Shown here one piece after another: positions 17,819 to 26,165 of a stretch of DNA of 64,000 nt (positions are counted from its first letter, which is position 1; each line of letters begins with the position of its first letter). Made by a program: the position numbers and the translations under genes. The stretch lies in NCBI RefSeq assembly GCF_041022165.1, contig NZ_CP163302.1:186001-250000 (forward strand), read 5' to 3'. Below the pieces are notes generated by a model, which ran no database searches, had not been told where the DNA came from, and saw only the letters and a list, made by a program, of their open reading frames with translations. The DNA is from Sinomonas sp. P10A9. Lineage in GTDB: Bacteria; Actinomycetota; Actinomycetes; Actinomycetales; Micrococcaceae.

Positions 17819-18835
17819 GTGCCACCGCTGCCGCCGTCCGGATCGCCGCGCCCCGCCACCCAGGCCGACGTCGCGCGGGAGGTCGGCGTGTCCCGGACCC
17901 TCGTCTCGTTCGCGTTCCGCAACGCCCCCGGCGTGAGCGAGGTGACCCGGCAGGCCATCTTCGAGGCCGCGAGGCGCCTCGGCTACCGACCCAACTCCGT
18001 CGCTGCGGACCTCGCGCGCAAGCGCGCCTCCGCCATCGGCCTGTACCTGCTCGACCTCCACAACGAGGTCTACGCGGACATCTTCACGGGGGTCCGCGAG
18101 GCGCTCGCCGGGTCGGGCTCGCGCGTGATCCTCGCCGCCGGACGGGCGGGCAGCGAGCCCGACGAGGAGGTGGGCCCGCTCGTCGAGGCGAGGGCCGGCG
18201 TCGTGATCGCGGCGACCCTCACGAGCCCGGACGCGCACGTGCTCGAGTTGGCGGGCATGGTCCCGATCGTCAGCGTCGCGCGCCGGATCGAGGGCGTGGA
18301 CAGCGTCTACTCTGACGACGCCGCGGGTGCCCGAGCTGCAGTGGAGCACCTGCTCGGCCTCGGGCACACTCGGATCGTGCATCTCGCCGGACCCGGCGTG
18401 GACGGCAATCTCGAGCGCCTGATCGCCTATGAATCGGCGATGCACGACGCCGGGCTCTCGCCCCGCGTGGTCGTGGCGCCGTCGCATTCGTTCGAGTCGG
18501 GGGAGGCCACGGCGGCCGGCTTCCTCGCGGCCTCGGACGGCCCTACGGCCGTGTTCGCGCACAACGACCAGCTCGCCCTCGGGGTGCGCGAGGCGGCCCT
18601 TGCCCTCGGGCTCACGATTCCCGGCGACCTCTCGGTGGTGGGCTACGACGACTCCCGGGGGGCACGGCTCCGCGGGATCGACCTCACCTCCGTGGACCTG
18701 CACGCCCACCAACTCGGCGCGGCCGCCGGCGCCGCGGCCCTGGCGCGGCTCCGGTTCCCGAGCGAGCCCGCTGTGGACGAGTGCAGCGCGCCGCGGCTGG
18801 TGGTGCGCGCATCGACCGCGCCGCCCCATGACTAG
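17819..18835 (+). CDS. LacI-family transcriptional regulator
   Basis: A 338-residue regulator with N-terminal LacI helix-turn-helix (TQADVAREVGVSRTLVSFAF, hinge YRPNSVAADLARKRA) and a periplasmic-binding-protein-like effector domain (AIGLYLLDLHNEVYADIF, FAHNDQLALGVREAAL, GDLSVVGYDDS). The hinge helix is intact. The GTG start at 17819 has AGGA eight bases upstream. It diverges from the sugar porter gene and precedes a sugar kinase, so it most likely represses both in the absence of the sugar. Confidence 0.92.
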   Translation: MPPLPPSGSPRPATQADVAREVGVSRTLVSFAFRNAPGVSEVTRQAIFEAARRLGYRPNSVAADLARKRASAIGLYLLDLHNEVYADIFTGVREALAGSGSRVILAAGRAGSEPDEEVGPLVEARAGVVIAATLTSPDAHVLELAGMVPIVSVARRIEGVDSVYSDDAAGARAAVEHLLGLGHTRIVHLAGPGVDGNLERLIAYESAMHDAGLSPRVVVAPSHSFESGEATAAGFLAASDGPTAVFAHNDQLALGVREAALALGLTIPGDLSVVGYDDSRGARLRGIDLTSVDLHAHQLGAAAGAAALARLRFPSEPAVDECSAPRLVVRASTAPPHD

Positions 18836-18874
18836 GGTCGAGGGGCGTATGACGGCGCATCCCTGACTGCTACC

Positions 18875-19852
18875 GTGAGTGGCATGCTGACAGTCATCGG
18901 CGAGGCGCTCATCGACGTGGTACGCCGCCCCACGGGCACTGAGTCACACCCCGGCGGGAGCCCGCTCAACGTGGCCGTCGGCCTGGCCCGGCTTGACCAT
19001 CCCGTGCAGTTCATCGGCCGCTACGGCGACGACGCTTACGGGCGCCTGCTCACGGACCACCTCCACGGCTCCAACGTGCTCGTCCCGCTCCCGCCCGACG
19101 AGGCCCCGACCTCGGTGGCGAGCGCTGAGCTGGACCACCACGGTGCCGCGACCTACCATTTCGACCTCGACTGGCACCTGCCAGACCTCCGAGGTCGGCT
19201 CGAGACGCTCCTCAGCGCGACGACCCTCGTCCACACGGGCTCGATCGCAGCGGTCCTCGAGCCGGGCGCGGACCAGGTCCTGCACGCCATCGAACACGCG
19301 CGTCCGCGCGCAACCATCGGCTTCGACCCGAACTGCCGGCCCACGATCACGACCGATCCTGAGGTGGTCCGCATCAGGGTGGAGCGCTTTGTGGCGCTCT
19401 CCGACGTGGTGAAGGCATCGGACGAGGACCTCGCGTGGCTTTACCCCGGGATCGACCCGCTCGAGTCGGCGCGCCGCTGGCTCACCCTGGGCGGCTCGGA
19501 CGGGCCGGCGTTCGTCGTCGTGACCCGCGGGGCCGAGGGCCCGTGGGGCGTGTGCCGCGACGGCGAGGTGGCCATCCCGGCGCCGTCGGTGAAGGTCGCA
19601 GACACCGTGGGTGCCGGGGACTCGTTCATGGCCGCGCTGCTCTCCGCGGTCGTGGACCGGGAGCTCGACGGCGCCCAGCGGCGTCCGGAGCTGCGGCGAC
19701 TCGACGTCCGCGAACTCGCCCGCATCCTCGACTTCGCCGCCCGTGCGGCAGCGGTGACCGTTTCGCGCCCGGGCGCGAATCCGCCGTCGCGCGCCGAGAT
19801 CCGCACGAGAGGTGCACAGAGCGAAGGTGCACAGGACGGAGGCACACCGTGA
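18875..19852 (+). CDS. PfkB-family carbohydrate kinase
   Basis: A sugar kinase of about 325 residues in the ribokinase/fructokinase group. The N-terminal GEALIDVV and GGSPLNVAVGLARL sequences bind the sugar, and DTVGAGDSFMAALL carries the catalytic Asp in the anion-hole motif near residue 250. The closest visible type is fructokinase-like. Start is GTG 18875 or ATG 18884 (MLTVIGEALIDVV), the latter fitting the family better. It overlaps the next gene by four bases (GTGA). The C-terminal tail (RTRGAQSEGAQDGGTP) is low complexity. Confidence 0.88.
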   Translation: MSGMLTVIGEALIDVVRRPTGTESHPGGSPLNVAVGLARLDHPVQFIGRYGDDAYGRLLTDHLHGSNVLVPLPPDEAPTSVASAELDHHGAATYHFDLDWHLPDLRGRLETLLSATTLVHTGSIAAVLEPGADQVLHAIEHARPRATIGFDPNCRPTITTDPEVVRIRVERFVALSDVVKASDEDLAWLYPGIDPLESARRWLTLGGSDGPAFVVVTRGAEGPWGVCRDGEVAIPAPSVKVADTVGAGDSFMAALLSAVVDRELDGAQRRPELRRLDVRELARILDFAARAAAVTVSRPGANPPSRAEIRTRGAQSEGAQDGGTP

Positions 19853-20376
19853 CCAGCGCCGGCTTCAAGCTGACCAGCCAGGACCTCGTGGAAGGCGGCG
19901 TGCTGCCCCAGCCGCAGGTGAGCGCCTACTTCGGGCTCGACGGGCAGGACCTCTCGCCGCAGCTCTCCTGGAGCGGCGCGCCCGAGGGGACGCACAGCTT
20001 CGCCGTGACTGTCATGGACCCCGACGCGCCGCGCGCCGGCGGCTTCTGCCACTGGGCCGTGGTCAACATCCCCTCCGCCGTGGACGAGTTGCCCGAAGGC
20101 GCCGGCGGGGCGCCGGACGGCATGGGCCCCTCGGACTCGGAGGCCGGCCTGCCGAGCGGCTCCCTCGAGCTGGTGAACGACGCCGGCTACAACGGATTCG
20201 TGGGCGCCGCACCCCCGCGCGGGTCGGGACCGCATCGGTACGTCGTTACGGTGCATGCGCTCTCCGCTGACGTCATCCCCGGAACCCCGCGCACCAAGGG
20301 CTCGCGCGCACTGAGGGACATCGCCGCCCACGAGTTGGCGACGGCGAGCCTCACCTGCACGTTCGAGGTCCGCTGA
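19849..20376 (+). CDS. YbhB/YbcL family (PEBP-like) protein
   Basis: A 175-residue phosphatidylethanolamine-binding-protein-like protein, often named Raf kinase inhibitor-like in bacteria. Conserved ligand-pocket motifs are DPDAPRAGGFCHWAVVNIP (about 57-75) and the GYNG...PPRGSGPHRYVVTVHAL block. The GTG start overlaps the kinase stop and follows GGACGGAGG. No signal peptide, so cytosolic. The bacterial role is poorly defined. It lies in the tight kinase-PEBP-HAD string and is probably co-translated with it. Confidence 0.88.
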   Translation: MTSAGFKLTSQDLVEGGVLPQPQVSAYFGLDGQDLSPQLSWSGAPEGTHSFAVTVMDPDAPRAGGFCHWAVVNIPSAVDELPEGAGGAPDGMGPSDSEAGLPSGSLELVNDAGYNGFVGAAPPRGSGPHRYVVTVHALSADVIPGTPRTKGSRALRDIAAHELATASLTCTFEVR

Positions 20377-21270
20377 ATGGCGCATCCGGGCGCTGCGGGG
20401 GCGTTGGATGCCCAGGGGCCCATGCGCCTCGTGGCCAGTGACATCGACGGCACCATCCTCGGCCGCGACGGGCGGATCACGCCGCGCACGGTGCGGGCGC
20501 TGCACGCGTGCGAGGAGGCCGGCGTCGAGCTCGTGTTCGTCACGGGGAGGCCGGCGCGGTGGCTCACGCCCCTCAGCGAGCAGCTGGGCCATGCCGGGAC
20601 GGTGATCTGCTCGAACGGCGCGCTCGTGTACAGCCTCGAGACGATGTCCGTGGTCTCCTCCGAGGCGATCCGCCGGGACACGATGCTCGAGGTCCGCGAG
20701 ATCGTCCGCGGGCTCTTCCCGGAGACGGTGTTCGCGGTGGAGACCCCCGTCGAGTTCGTCATGGAGACCGCGTTCGCCGAGCCCCGGCACCAGCGTCTGC
20801 TCGAGGAGGTGCGGCACGGCGACCTCGCCGAGCTCGTTCAGGGGGACGAGGTCGTGAAGTTCATGGCGAAGATCGAGGGGATCACGGCCGAGGACTACCT
20901 CCGCGTCGTGGCGCCGCACGTTTCCCACCTGGTCTCCGTGACCCATTCGGCGATCGACATGACCATGCTCGAGATGGCCCCGATCGGCGTCAACAAGGCT
21001 GTCACGCTTGCCGAGTACGCCCACGCTCTGGGGATCGCCCCGGCGGACGTGGTTGCGTTCGGGGACATGCCCAATGACGTCGAGATGCTCGCCTGGGCGG
21101 GCGAGGGCTACGCGATGCAGTCGGGCCACCCCGACGCGCTCGCGGCGACGGAGCTCCACGCCCCGGGCATCGAGGACGACGGCGTGGCGCAGGTCCTCGA
21201 GCGCAAGCTCGCGGGGATTGGACGCACGGCAGTCGGCTCTGGCCCCGCGCGACGTGCGCGTGGATCATGA
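20377..21270 (+). CDS. Cof-type HAD-IIB hydrolase
   Basis: A 297-residue phosphatase of the haloacid dehalogenase superfamily, type IIB. The nucleophile motif is ASDIDGTIL (DxD), motif II is VFVTGR, motif III includes VNKAV, and motif IV is GDMPNDVEML. These proteins dephosphorylate sugar phosphates or flavin/pyridoxal phosphates. The ATG follows directly on the PEBP stop (TGAATG), with GAGGTC upstream, so it is translationally linked. A shorter start at ATG 20422 is possible. Confidence 0.9.
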   Translation: MAHPGAAGALDAQGPMRLVASDIDGTILGRDGRITPRTVRALHACEEAGVELVFVTGRPARWLTPLSEQLGHAGTVICSNGALVYSLETMSVVSSEAIRRDTMLEVREIVRGLFPETVFAVETPVEFVMETAFAEPRHQRLLEEVRHGDLAELVQGDEVVKFMAKIEGITAEDYLRVVAPHVSHLVSVTHSAIDMTMLEMAPIGVNKAVTLAEYAHALGIAPADVVAFGDMPNDVEMLAWAGEGYAMQSGHPDALAATELHAPGIEDDGVAQVLERKLAGIGRTAVGSGPARRARGS

Positions 21271-21274
21271 ACGC

Positions 21275-21784
21275 ATGATCACCACGCGTGATGAGCTCAG
21301 GGCCGCGCAGGCACCGCTCAAGCAGCAGTACCGGGATGACCCGGCTTCGGCGCTGACCCCGATATCGGCGGACGCGCGCTACACCGAGTCGGGTATCACC
21401 GCGACGGTGGAGACGTGGTCGGCTCCTGTGCGCGCGGGTCTGCACCGTGCCGTCGGGGGCGACGGCTCGGACGCATGCTCGGCGGACATGCTCATGGAGG
21501 CGGTCGTGGCGTGCGCGAGCGTGACGCTCCGCAGCGTCGCGACGGCGATGGGGCTGACGATCCGTTCGGGGGAGATCCGTGGGGAGGGCGTCTTCGATGC
21601 GCGCGGCACCCTCGGCGTCGACCGGACGGTGGAGGTGGGCGTCCAGGATGTCCGGCTGGTCGCGACCTTCGACACAGACGCGACCGACGCGGAGCTTGAG
21701 AAGCTCGCGTCGGTCGCGGACAGGTACTGTGTCGTCGCCCAGTCGCTCAGGCGGCCGCCTCACATCGAGGTCAGGCGCGCCTGA
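21275..21784 (+). CDS. OsmC family protein
   Basis: A 169-residue peroxiredoxin-like protein of the OsmC/Ohr family, which reduces organic hydroperoxides. Both family cysteines are seen, in VVACASVTLRSVATAMGL and DRYCVVAQSL. It starts five bases after the HAD stop, so it closes the LacI-PfkB-PEBP-HAD-OsmC string. ATG 21275 was chosen; an in-frame GTG at 21260 is an alternative. Confidence 0.85.
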   Translation: MITTRDELRAAQAPLKQQYRDDPASALTPISADARYTESGITATVETWSAPVRAGLHRAVGGDGSDACSADMLMEAVVACASVTLRSVATAMGLTIRSGEIRGEGVFDARGTLGVDRTVEVGVQDVRLVATFDTDATDAELEKLASVADRYCVVAQSLRRPPHIEVRRA

Positions 21785-21798
21785 GCGTCAACCGGACG

Positions 21799-21832
21799 GT
21801 CATGGCGTCTATACGGTTTATACGGCCATGAC
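21799..21832. terminator. Weak inverted repeat between convergent genes
   Basis: GTCATGGC (21799-21806) and GCCATGAC (21825-21832) form an 8-bp stem between the OsmC stop and the stop of the small minus-strand gene. TATACGG occurs three times in and after the loop (21809, 21819, 21836). Confidence 0.45.
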
Positions 21833-21834
21833 GG

Positions 21835-21984
21835 TTATACGGCGCGGCGGCCGCGCACGAAGTGGACGATGAGTGCGATCACCGCCAGCACGATGAGGAT
21901 GTGCACAATCCCGCCCAGGCTGGGGAGCGCGATGAAGCCCAGCAGCCAGAGCACGAACAGAATGAGGGCAATCCAGAGAAGCAC
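21835..21984 (-). CDS. Small lmo0937-type membrane peptide
   Basis: A 49-residue, two-helix hydrophobic protein ending in HFVRGRRAV. The pattern LLWIALILFVLWLLGF, a short turn with GGIVHILIVLAVIALIVH, and a basic tail matches the lmo0937 family of tiny membrane proteins. The GTG start at 21984 is set by AAGGAG six bases upstream; a longer frame to 22047 has no binding site. The function of the family is unknown; members are often stress-linked. Confidence 0.75.
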   Translation of the reverse strand: MLLWIALILFVLWLLGFIALPSLGGIVHILIVLAVIALIVHFVRGRRAV

Positions 21985-22067
21985 GATGAACTCCTTAGTT
22001 TGGGGATGGATCGTGACTTGTGAATACCCGCCTGCGAGCCAAGCCAAACAGACTTTTTTCCGACCGC

Positions 22068-23351
22068 CTACTGTCCGGCCGTCGCGGCCGCCACGATGAG
22101 CGCGGCCACCTCAGGGTGCTCGATGTCCGAGTGCGCCCCGGCAAACGCGGACTGCGACGTGTCCTTGATGACGCCGTTCGCGTCTGCACGGTAGAAGGTC
22201 GACGCCGCGAGCGCGGTTCCCGTGGGAAGCGGCAGCGCGACGTTGGCGCTCGGCTCAACGCTCTGGTACCCGTCCGAGCCCATTCCGCCCCAGCGGTCCG
22301 GGGCCGCGACGTCCTGATTGTCCTGCTGCGCGAGGAAGGACGCCTTCGGGTACCAGCGGCCCACGGCCCAGTCCGCCGCGGTGAAGGTGGAGACGAGCGG
22401 CCCGGACACGCGGTCCGTGACGGAGAACAGCGCCCCGGCCTCGGCGAACGGGCTGTCGGCGGCCTGGGTGAAGGACCAGTGGGAGAAGGCGCCCTGGACG
22501 AGCGTCAGCGATGCGACGGGGCTTTCCTGCGGAGAGGGGATTCCGCTGAGCGCGAAGGAGACGAGCCGCGCCCCGAAGCTGTGTCCGATCAGATGCACGC
22601 GCAGCGCTGGTACGGCCGTGTGCAGCTGGACGAGGAACGGGCCGAGGCCTTTGGCCCCGACGGTCCCGGCGCGGGCCTTCATCTGGTAGAACGAGGCCAC
22701 TCGAAGGGCGTCCTTCGCTCCATTCCAGATGGGGCCGAAGATGTCGGCGAGACCCTCGGCGTCGCCCGCGGCGGGGGCACTGCCCATTTCGACGGCGAGG
22801 GCGGCGTAGTCGCGCTGAGGGTTGTCGCTCGCGATGAGGGCGCTCTCGCCGGCGTCTTCAGTGGTCGCGGTGGTGCCGCCGAAGACGTTCTGCAGGAGGC
22901 CGTGGAACTGCTCGACGGCGGCGCCCTGCTGTGCAGGAGTGGCCGTCCCGGCGTCGACGTGCCCGAGGCCGGAGTCGATGAGGGCGCCCATCGTGGCCAG
23001 AGGTGCCGACGCGGCGGGGACGCTGCGCGCGAGCGTGGCGCTGATCTGCGCACCCGAGAGCGCGGCGTCGGAGGACCCGGCTGGCGGGTCCGGGAACCAG
23101 ATCGATGGCCAGAAGACCCCGAGATAGCCCGCGTGCGCCGGGACCCCCGGAGCGTTCGCGATGAGCGGGAACATCGCCGAGTAGAGCCGCTCGGCGTCGC
23201 CCTCGGAGTTGTTCCAGCCGTGGCTCATGACGAAGAGGTCGGTTGTCCCGGAAGCGGAAACGGCCGAGATGAGTGCGCCGGGATCCTGGCCCGTGGCGTT
23301 GCCGTTTTCGTCGAAGTTCAGCTGCCAGTAGCTCGTTGCGGTTCCGTCCAC
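22068..23351 (-). CDS. Alpha/beta-hydrolase-like protein paired with a subtilase
   Basis: A 427-residue protein with LIGHSFGARLVSFAL, a G-x-S-x-G nucleophile elbow (about residue 255), and an N-terminal LFVMSHGWNNSEGDAE block resembling the oxyanion strand-loop of alpha/beta hydrolases. No signal peptide or membrane segment is seen. The GTG start at 23351 has GAAGGAG eight bases upstream. It follows the S8 peptidase gene by 26 bases on the same strand, forming a two-gene unit. The region after the elbow (ALFSVTDRVSGPLVSTFTAA) could carry the acid and His. The substrate is unknown; a lipase, esterase or peptidase is possible. Confidence 0.75.
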   Translation of the reverse strand: MDGTATSYWQLNFDENGNATGQDPGALISAVSASGTTDLFVMSHGWNNSEGDAERLYSAMFPLIANAPGVPAHAGYLGVFWPSIWFPDPPAGSSDAALSGAQISATLARSVPAASAPLATMGALIDSGLGHVDAGTATPAQQGAAVEQFHGLLQNVFGGTTATTEDAGESALIASDNPQRDYAALAVEMGSAPAAGDAEGLADIFGPIWNGAKDALRVASFYQMKARAGTVGAKGLGPFLVQLHTAVPALRVHLIGHSFGARLVSFALSGIPSPQESPVASLTLVQGAFSHWSFTQAADSPFAEAGALFSVTDRVSGPLVSTFTAADWAVGRWYPKASFLAQQDNQDVAAPDRWGGMGSDGYQSVEPSANVALPLPTGTALAASTFYRADANGVIKDTSQSAFAGAHSDIEHPEVAALIVAAATAGQ

Positions 23352-23377
23352 GGTGGGGCTCCTTCGGGCTGGGCGGG

Positions 23378-24907
23378 TCAGTAGTTCGTGAGCATGGCCA
23401 TGGCGTCGGCGAGCCCGGCGCCCTGCCCGTAGCGGTCGCGGCCGAGGTCCAGTGCGCTGCGCAGGAGCAGGGCTTTGACCTCTGCGGCGCGCCCGATGTA
23501 CTCGGGCCGTCCGGACAGGAAGGCGGCGATGACGCCGGAGACGTGCGGCGCGGCCATGCTCGTGCCGGAGAGTTCCGCGTAGGTGAGGGACGCGTCGTCG
23601 CCCGTCAGCCCGTCCAGACCGGCGCGGGTGCGGACCGTGCCGGTCGCGGCCGAGCAGATCCACTCGCCCGGCGCCACGACGTCGGGCTTGGCCCGCCCGT
23701 CGAGCGTGGGCCCTTTCGACGACGTCCACGACACGCCGAACACGTGGGGTGCATCGCGGTGCGTCGATCCGACGGTGATGCAGGCCTCGGTGTGTCCGGG
23801 CTCGGTGATGGACGCGAGCACGCCCGTGGACTGGTTGGCGGACTGGGCCGCGGCGGCACTGCCGTTGTTGCCCGCCGAGACCACCACGTTGACGCCCGTC
23901 GCGACGAGCTCGGTGAGCAGCTGGTCCAGTGGAGACTGGCCCGCGGCGTAGTGGCTCGGGTCCCAGTCGCACCCGAGGCTCAGATTGACGCCGTGCACCC
24001 GCAGGGGGTTCCGGCTCACGTTGACCTCGGTGAGCACGTACTCGATGGCGGCGATGACGGCCGACGACGAGGTCACGGCCACGCCGGCCACACGCCGGAA
24101 CACCTTGAGGCTCACGAGCTGGCAGAGGGGCGCCATCCCGCTCAGTGCCCCCGCGTGGGCCCTCGGCACGAATCCGCCGTCCACGGCCTCGTCCGAGGAG
24201 GCGACGTGGGCGGTGCGCCCCTCCGGGCACCCGCCTGCGATGATTCCGGCCACGTGCGTCCCATGCCCCTCCTCGTCCGCGAGGGGGTCCGCGGGTGCCG
24301 TCGGGGTTCCGAGGCTCGGGCGCACGAGGCCCGAGAAGTCCCGGTGGAGGCCGCCCGTCTTCGGCGTTGGTGCGGCGTCGGGCGTCCCCTCGCGTGCGAG
24401 TTCGAGCGCGGAGAAATGCGGATGCTTCTGGTCGATGCCCGTGTCGATGACGGCCCAGACGATTCCTTCCCCGAGTGCACTGAACGAGCGCCGCGCGGCG
24501 TCGACCTTCACCGTCGCCGCCGATCTGTCGATGTGCGCATACAGCTCGTAGTCCGGCCAGGCGCGGAAGATGATGCGGGCTCCGGTGGGGCCGGGCTCGT
24601 CCATCTCCATGAGGACTGCGAGCGAGGACCGGGTCAGGATGCATTGGTAGAGCTTGCGGGCGATCCGCGTCTTCTGGAAGAGGACCTTCGGCGCGCCGCC
24701 TGCCGGGGCCACGCGTTCCACGAACCGGTGCCAGAGGTCGGCGAAGGCGTCGTGGGCCGCGCTCGCCGGGCCCGGGTAGGTCGCGTTGAGCTCGATCACG
24801 ACGTCGACCGGCTCGTCGGGGCCCGGAACGTCGCCGCCGCTTTCGCCCTCCGGGGGCGTCCGCAGGTCGCCGATGATCCGCGACTTGCCCTTCTGCTCGG
24901 GCGCCAT
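23378..24907 (-). CDS. S8 family (subtilisin-like) serine peptidase, no signal peptide
   Basis: A 509-residue subtilase with the full catalytic triad: Asp in VWAVIDTGID, His in GHGTHVAGIIAGG and Ser in LSGTSMAAPHVSG. The oxyanion Asn is in VVVSAGNNGSA. An N-terminal region of about 140 residues (ELNATYPGPASAAHD, FQKTRIARKLYQCILTR) precedes the catalytic domain in place of a standard inhibitor I9 propeptide and has no signal sequence, suggesting a cytosolic or non-classically released enzyme. Start ATG 24907 follows AGGAGG. A partner gene with an alpha/beta-hydrolase fold lies immediately downstream. Confidence 0.9.
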   Translation of the reverse strand: MAPEQKGKSRIIGDLRTPPEGESGGDVPGPDEPVDVVIELNATYPGPASAAHDAFADLWHRFVERVAPAGGAPKVLFQKTRIARKLYQCILTRSSLAVLMEMDEPGPTGARIIFRAWPDYELYAHIDRSAATVKVDAARRSFSALGEGIVWAVIDTGIDQKHPHFSALELAREGTPDAAPTPKTGGLHRDFSGLVRPSLGTPTAPADPLADEEGHGTHVAGIIAGGCPEGRTAHVASSDEAVDGGFVPRAHAGALSGMAPLCQLVSLKVFRRVAGVAVTSSSAVIAAIEYVLTEVNVSRNPLRVHGVNLSLGCDWDPSHYAAGQSPLDQLLTELVATGVNVVVSAGNNGSAAAAQSANQSTGVLASITEPGHTEACITVGSTHRDAPHVFGVSWTSSKGPTLDGRAKPDVVAPGEWICSAATGTVRTRAGLDGLTGDDASLTYAELSGTSMAAPHVSGVIAAFLSGRPEYIGRAAEVKALLLRSALDLGRDRYGQGAGLADAMAMLTNY

Positions 24908-25129
24908 GGCGTCTATGCCTCCTGGGCATTGGTCACTCGTGAACTGGATCTACTGCCGCACATGATCGCCAGACCGAACGCCGGATTCAAGAGTCTGATC
25001 CGACTTCACGGGAACTGTAGAGCAACCCGTGGCCGCCTCTCCGATACGCACCCGCTGCGGTCCCCCGTCCTAAGTCCTCCGGCAATGGACCTTCCGCGTC
25101 CGTACCCCCCCGAACGGAGCCGAATAACA

Positions 25130-25139
25130 CTTGTACAAG
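25130..25139. promoter_or_regulatory. Perfect palindrome CTTGTACAAG in a divergent promoter
   Basis: A 10-base perfect palindrome lies in the 286-bp region between the start of the S8 peptidase gene (-) and the gene at 25194 (+), 55 bases from the latter. The rest of the region shows no open frame of interest. Its composition is less GC-rich than the surroundings. It may be the operator of the adjacent TetR-like protein. Confidence 0.4.
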
Positions 25140-25193
25140 GGCGGGGGCCGCCTGCGACGGCGGTGGAAATCATGGCAGTACGAGGGGGCGGAC

Positions 25194-26048
25194 ATGGCGT
25201 TCGTGCAGGGTGAACCGTGGGGGGAAGCGTCCGGTCTGGCGGAGGTGGATCTGACCGAGACGGTCACGAATCTCAGCCGAGTCCGAGCCAAGAACAGGGC
25301 GCGGCTGGCCAACTCCGACCTCACGCGGGCGTTCCTCAATGCCGCTCTGAGGCTGACCGACCAGGCTTTCACCTCCGGCGACGAGGAGCTCGTGGAGGGC
25401 ACGCGTCAGACACTCTCGTACCTTTCCCGTCCCAGAGTCGTGAGCCGGGCGCAGCACGACTACCCGGATCTCGTCCCCACTGAGGCCAAGTTCCGGGACC
25501 GCTGGGCCGGCCAGCAGGATTTCATCGACGACTTCATCTCCTACGCCCTCGTGGTCCGGCAGGTGAGCCTCAAGACGGCCCTCGGGCGCGTCCTTGAGGC
25601 CGGAGGCGCTGAGAACGGGGATACCTCTGAGATTCTGCATCGCATTGCCTACGAGGGTGCCGTTCTCGTTCTCGAGCTCCCGGCGTTCCGCCTGCAGCTC
25701 CTCACCATCGCCTCGGCCTCGGCCCATCCGATGGTCTCGCGCGGTGTTAAGGGCATGTACGCGTCCCTCACGGCGGCGTGGTTCGGGCTGTACGAGCGCG
25801 TCCTCGCCGCGGCGGGCCTCGAGCTGCGCCCGGGCGTCACGGCAGAGGAGTTCGCGATCGTCCTCGAAGCCATGGGCGAAGGACTTGGGCTGCGTCTCCT
25901 CGCCGAACTCGATGAACCGCTCGTGGACCACGCAGCCCAGCGTTCGCTGCTCGGCAAGGCTGCCCTCGGACTCATGCTCGGCTTCGTGGACAACGGGGAT
26001 GGGATGACGCTCGACGCCGCCGTCAACTCCCGTTTCCCGCGTGCCTGA
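25194..26048 (+). CDS. Uncharacterised protein, possibly a divergent TetR-type regulator
   Basis: A 284-residue helical protein without signal peptide or membrane segment. It was not recognised with certainty. The stretch SDLTRAFLNAALRLTDQAF and, further on, VPTEAKFRDRWAGQQDFIDDFISYAL recall the first and last helices of a TetR DNA-binding domain (…RWPGKEDF…), with about 50 unusual residues between. The C-terminal half (LEAMGEGLGLRLLAELD…GLMLGFVDNGDG) resembles TetR ligand domains. Start ATG 25194 has GAGGGGG upstream. It diverges from the subtilase/hydrolase pair and could regulate it. A novel helical family is the alternative. Confidence 0.6.
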   Translation: MAFVQGEPWGEASGLAEVDLTETVTNLSRVRAKNRARLANSDLTRAFLNAALRLTDQAFTSGDEELVEGTRQTLSYLSRPRVVSRAQHDYPDLVPTEAKFRDRWAGQQDFIDDFISYALVVRQVSLKTALGRVLEAGGAENGDTSEILHRIAYEGAVLVLELPAFRLQLLTIASASAHPMVSRGVKGMYASLTAAWFGLYERVLAAAGLELRPGVTAEEFAIVLEAMGEGLGLRLLAELDEPLVDHAAQRSLLGKAALGLMLGFVDNGDGMTLDAAVNSRFPRA

Positions 26049-26165
26049 TCCGGGACGAAAGCTTTTACCTCCATCACCGGACCACTTTCAAAGACGACTT
26101 CGCGAGTGGTCGGGCTCTGGAGCTAGAGCACCGTTTTTCCCAATGCTCCACTGATGTGACAGCGG

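Noticed and set aside
17784..17936. Small frame containing VAGLTAVAGLTLCHR
   Set aside because: It is in a different frame from the LacI gene, and runs into antisense-like Arg/Pro-rich sequence; the repeat is better read as untranslated leader.
23352..24929. N-terminal extension that would make the alpha/beta-hydrolase-like protein 953 residues long
   Set aside because: The extension is the out-of-frame shadow of the S8 peptidase gene. A GTG with a good ribosome binding site at 23351 gives the natural start.
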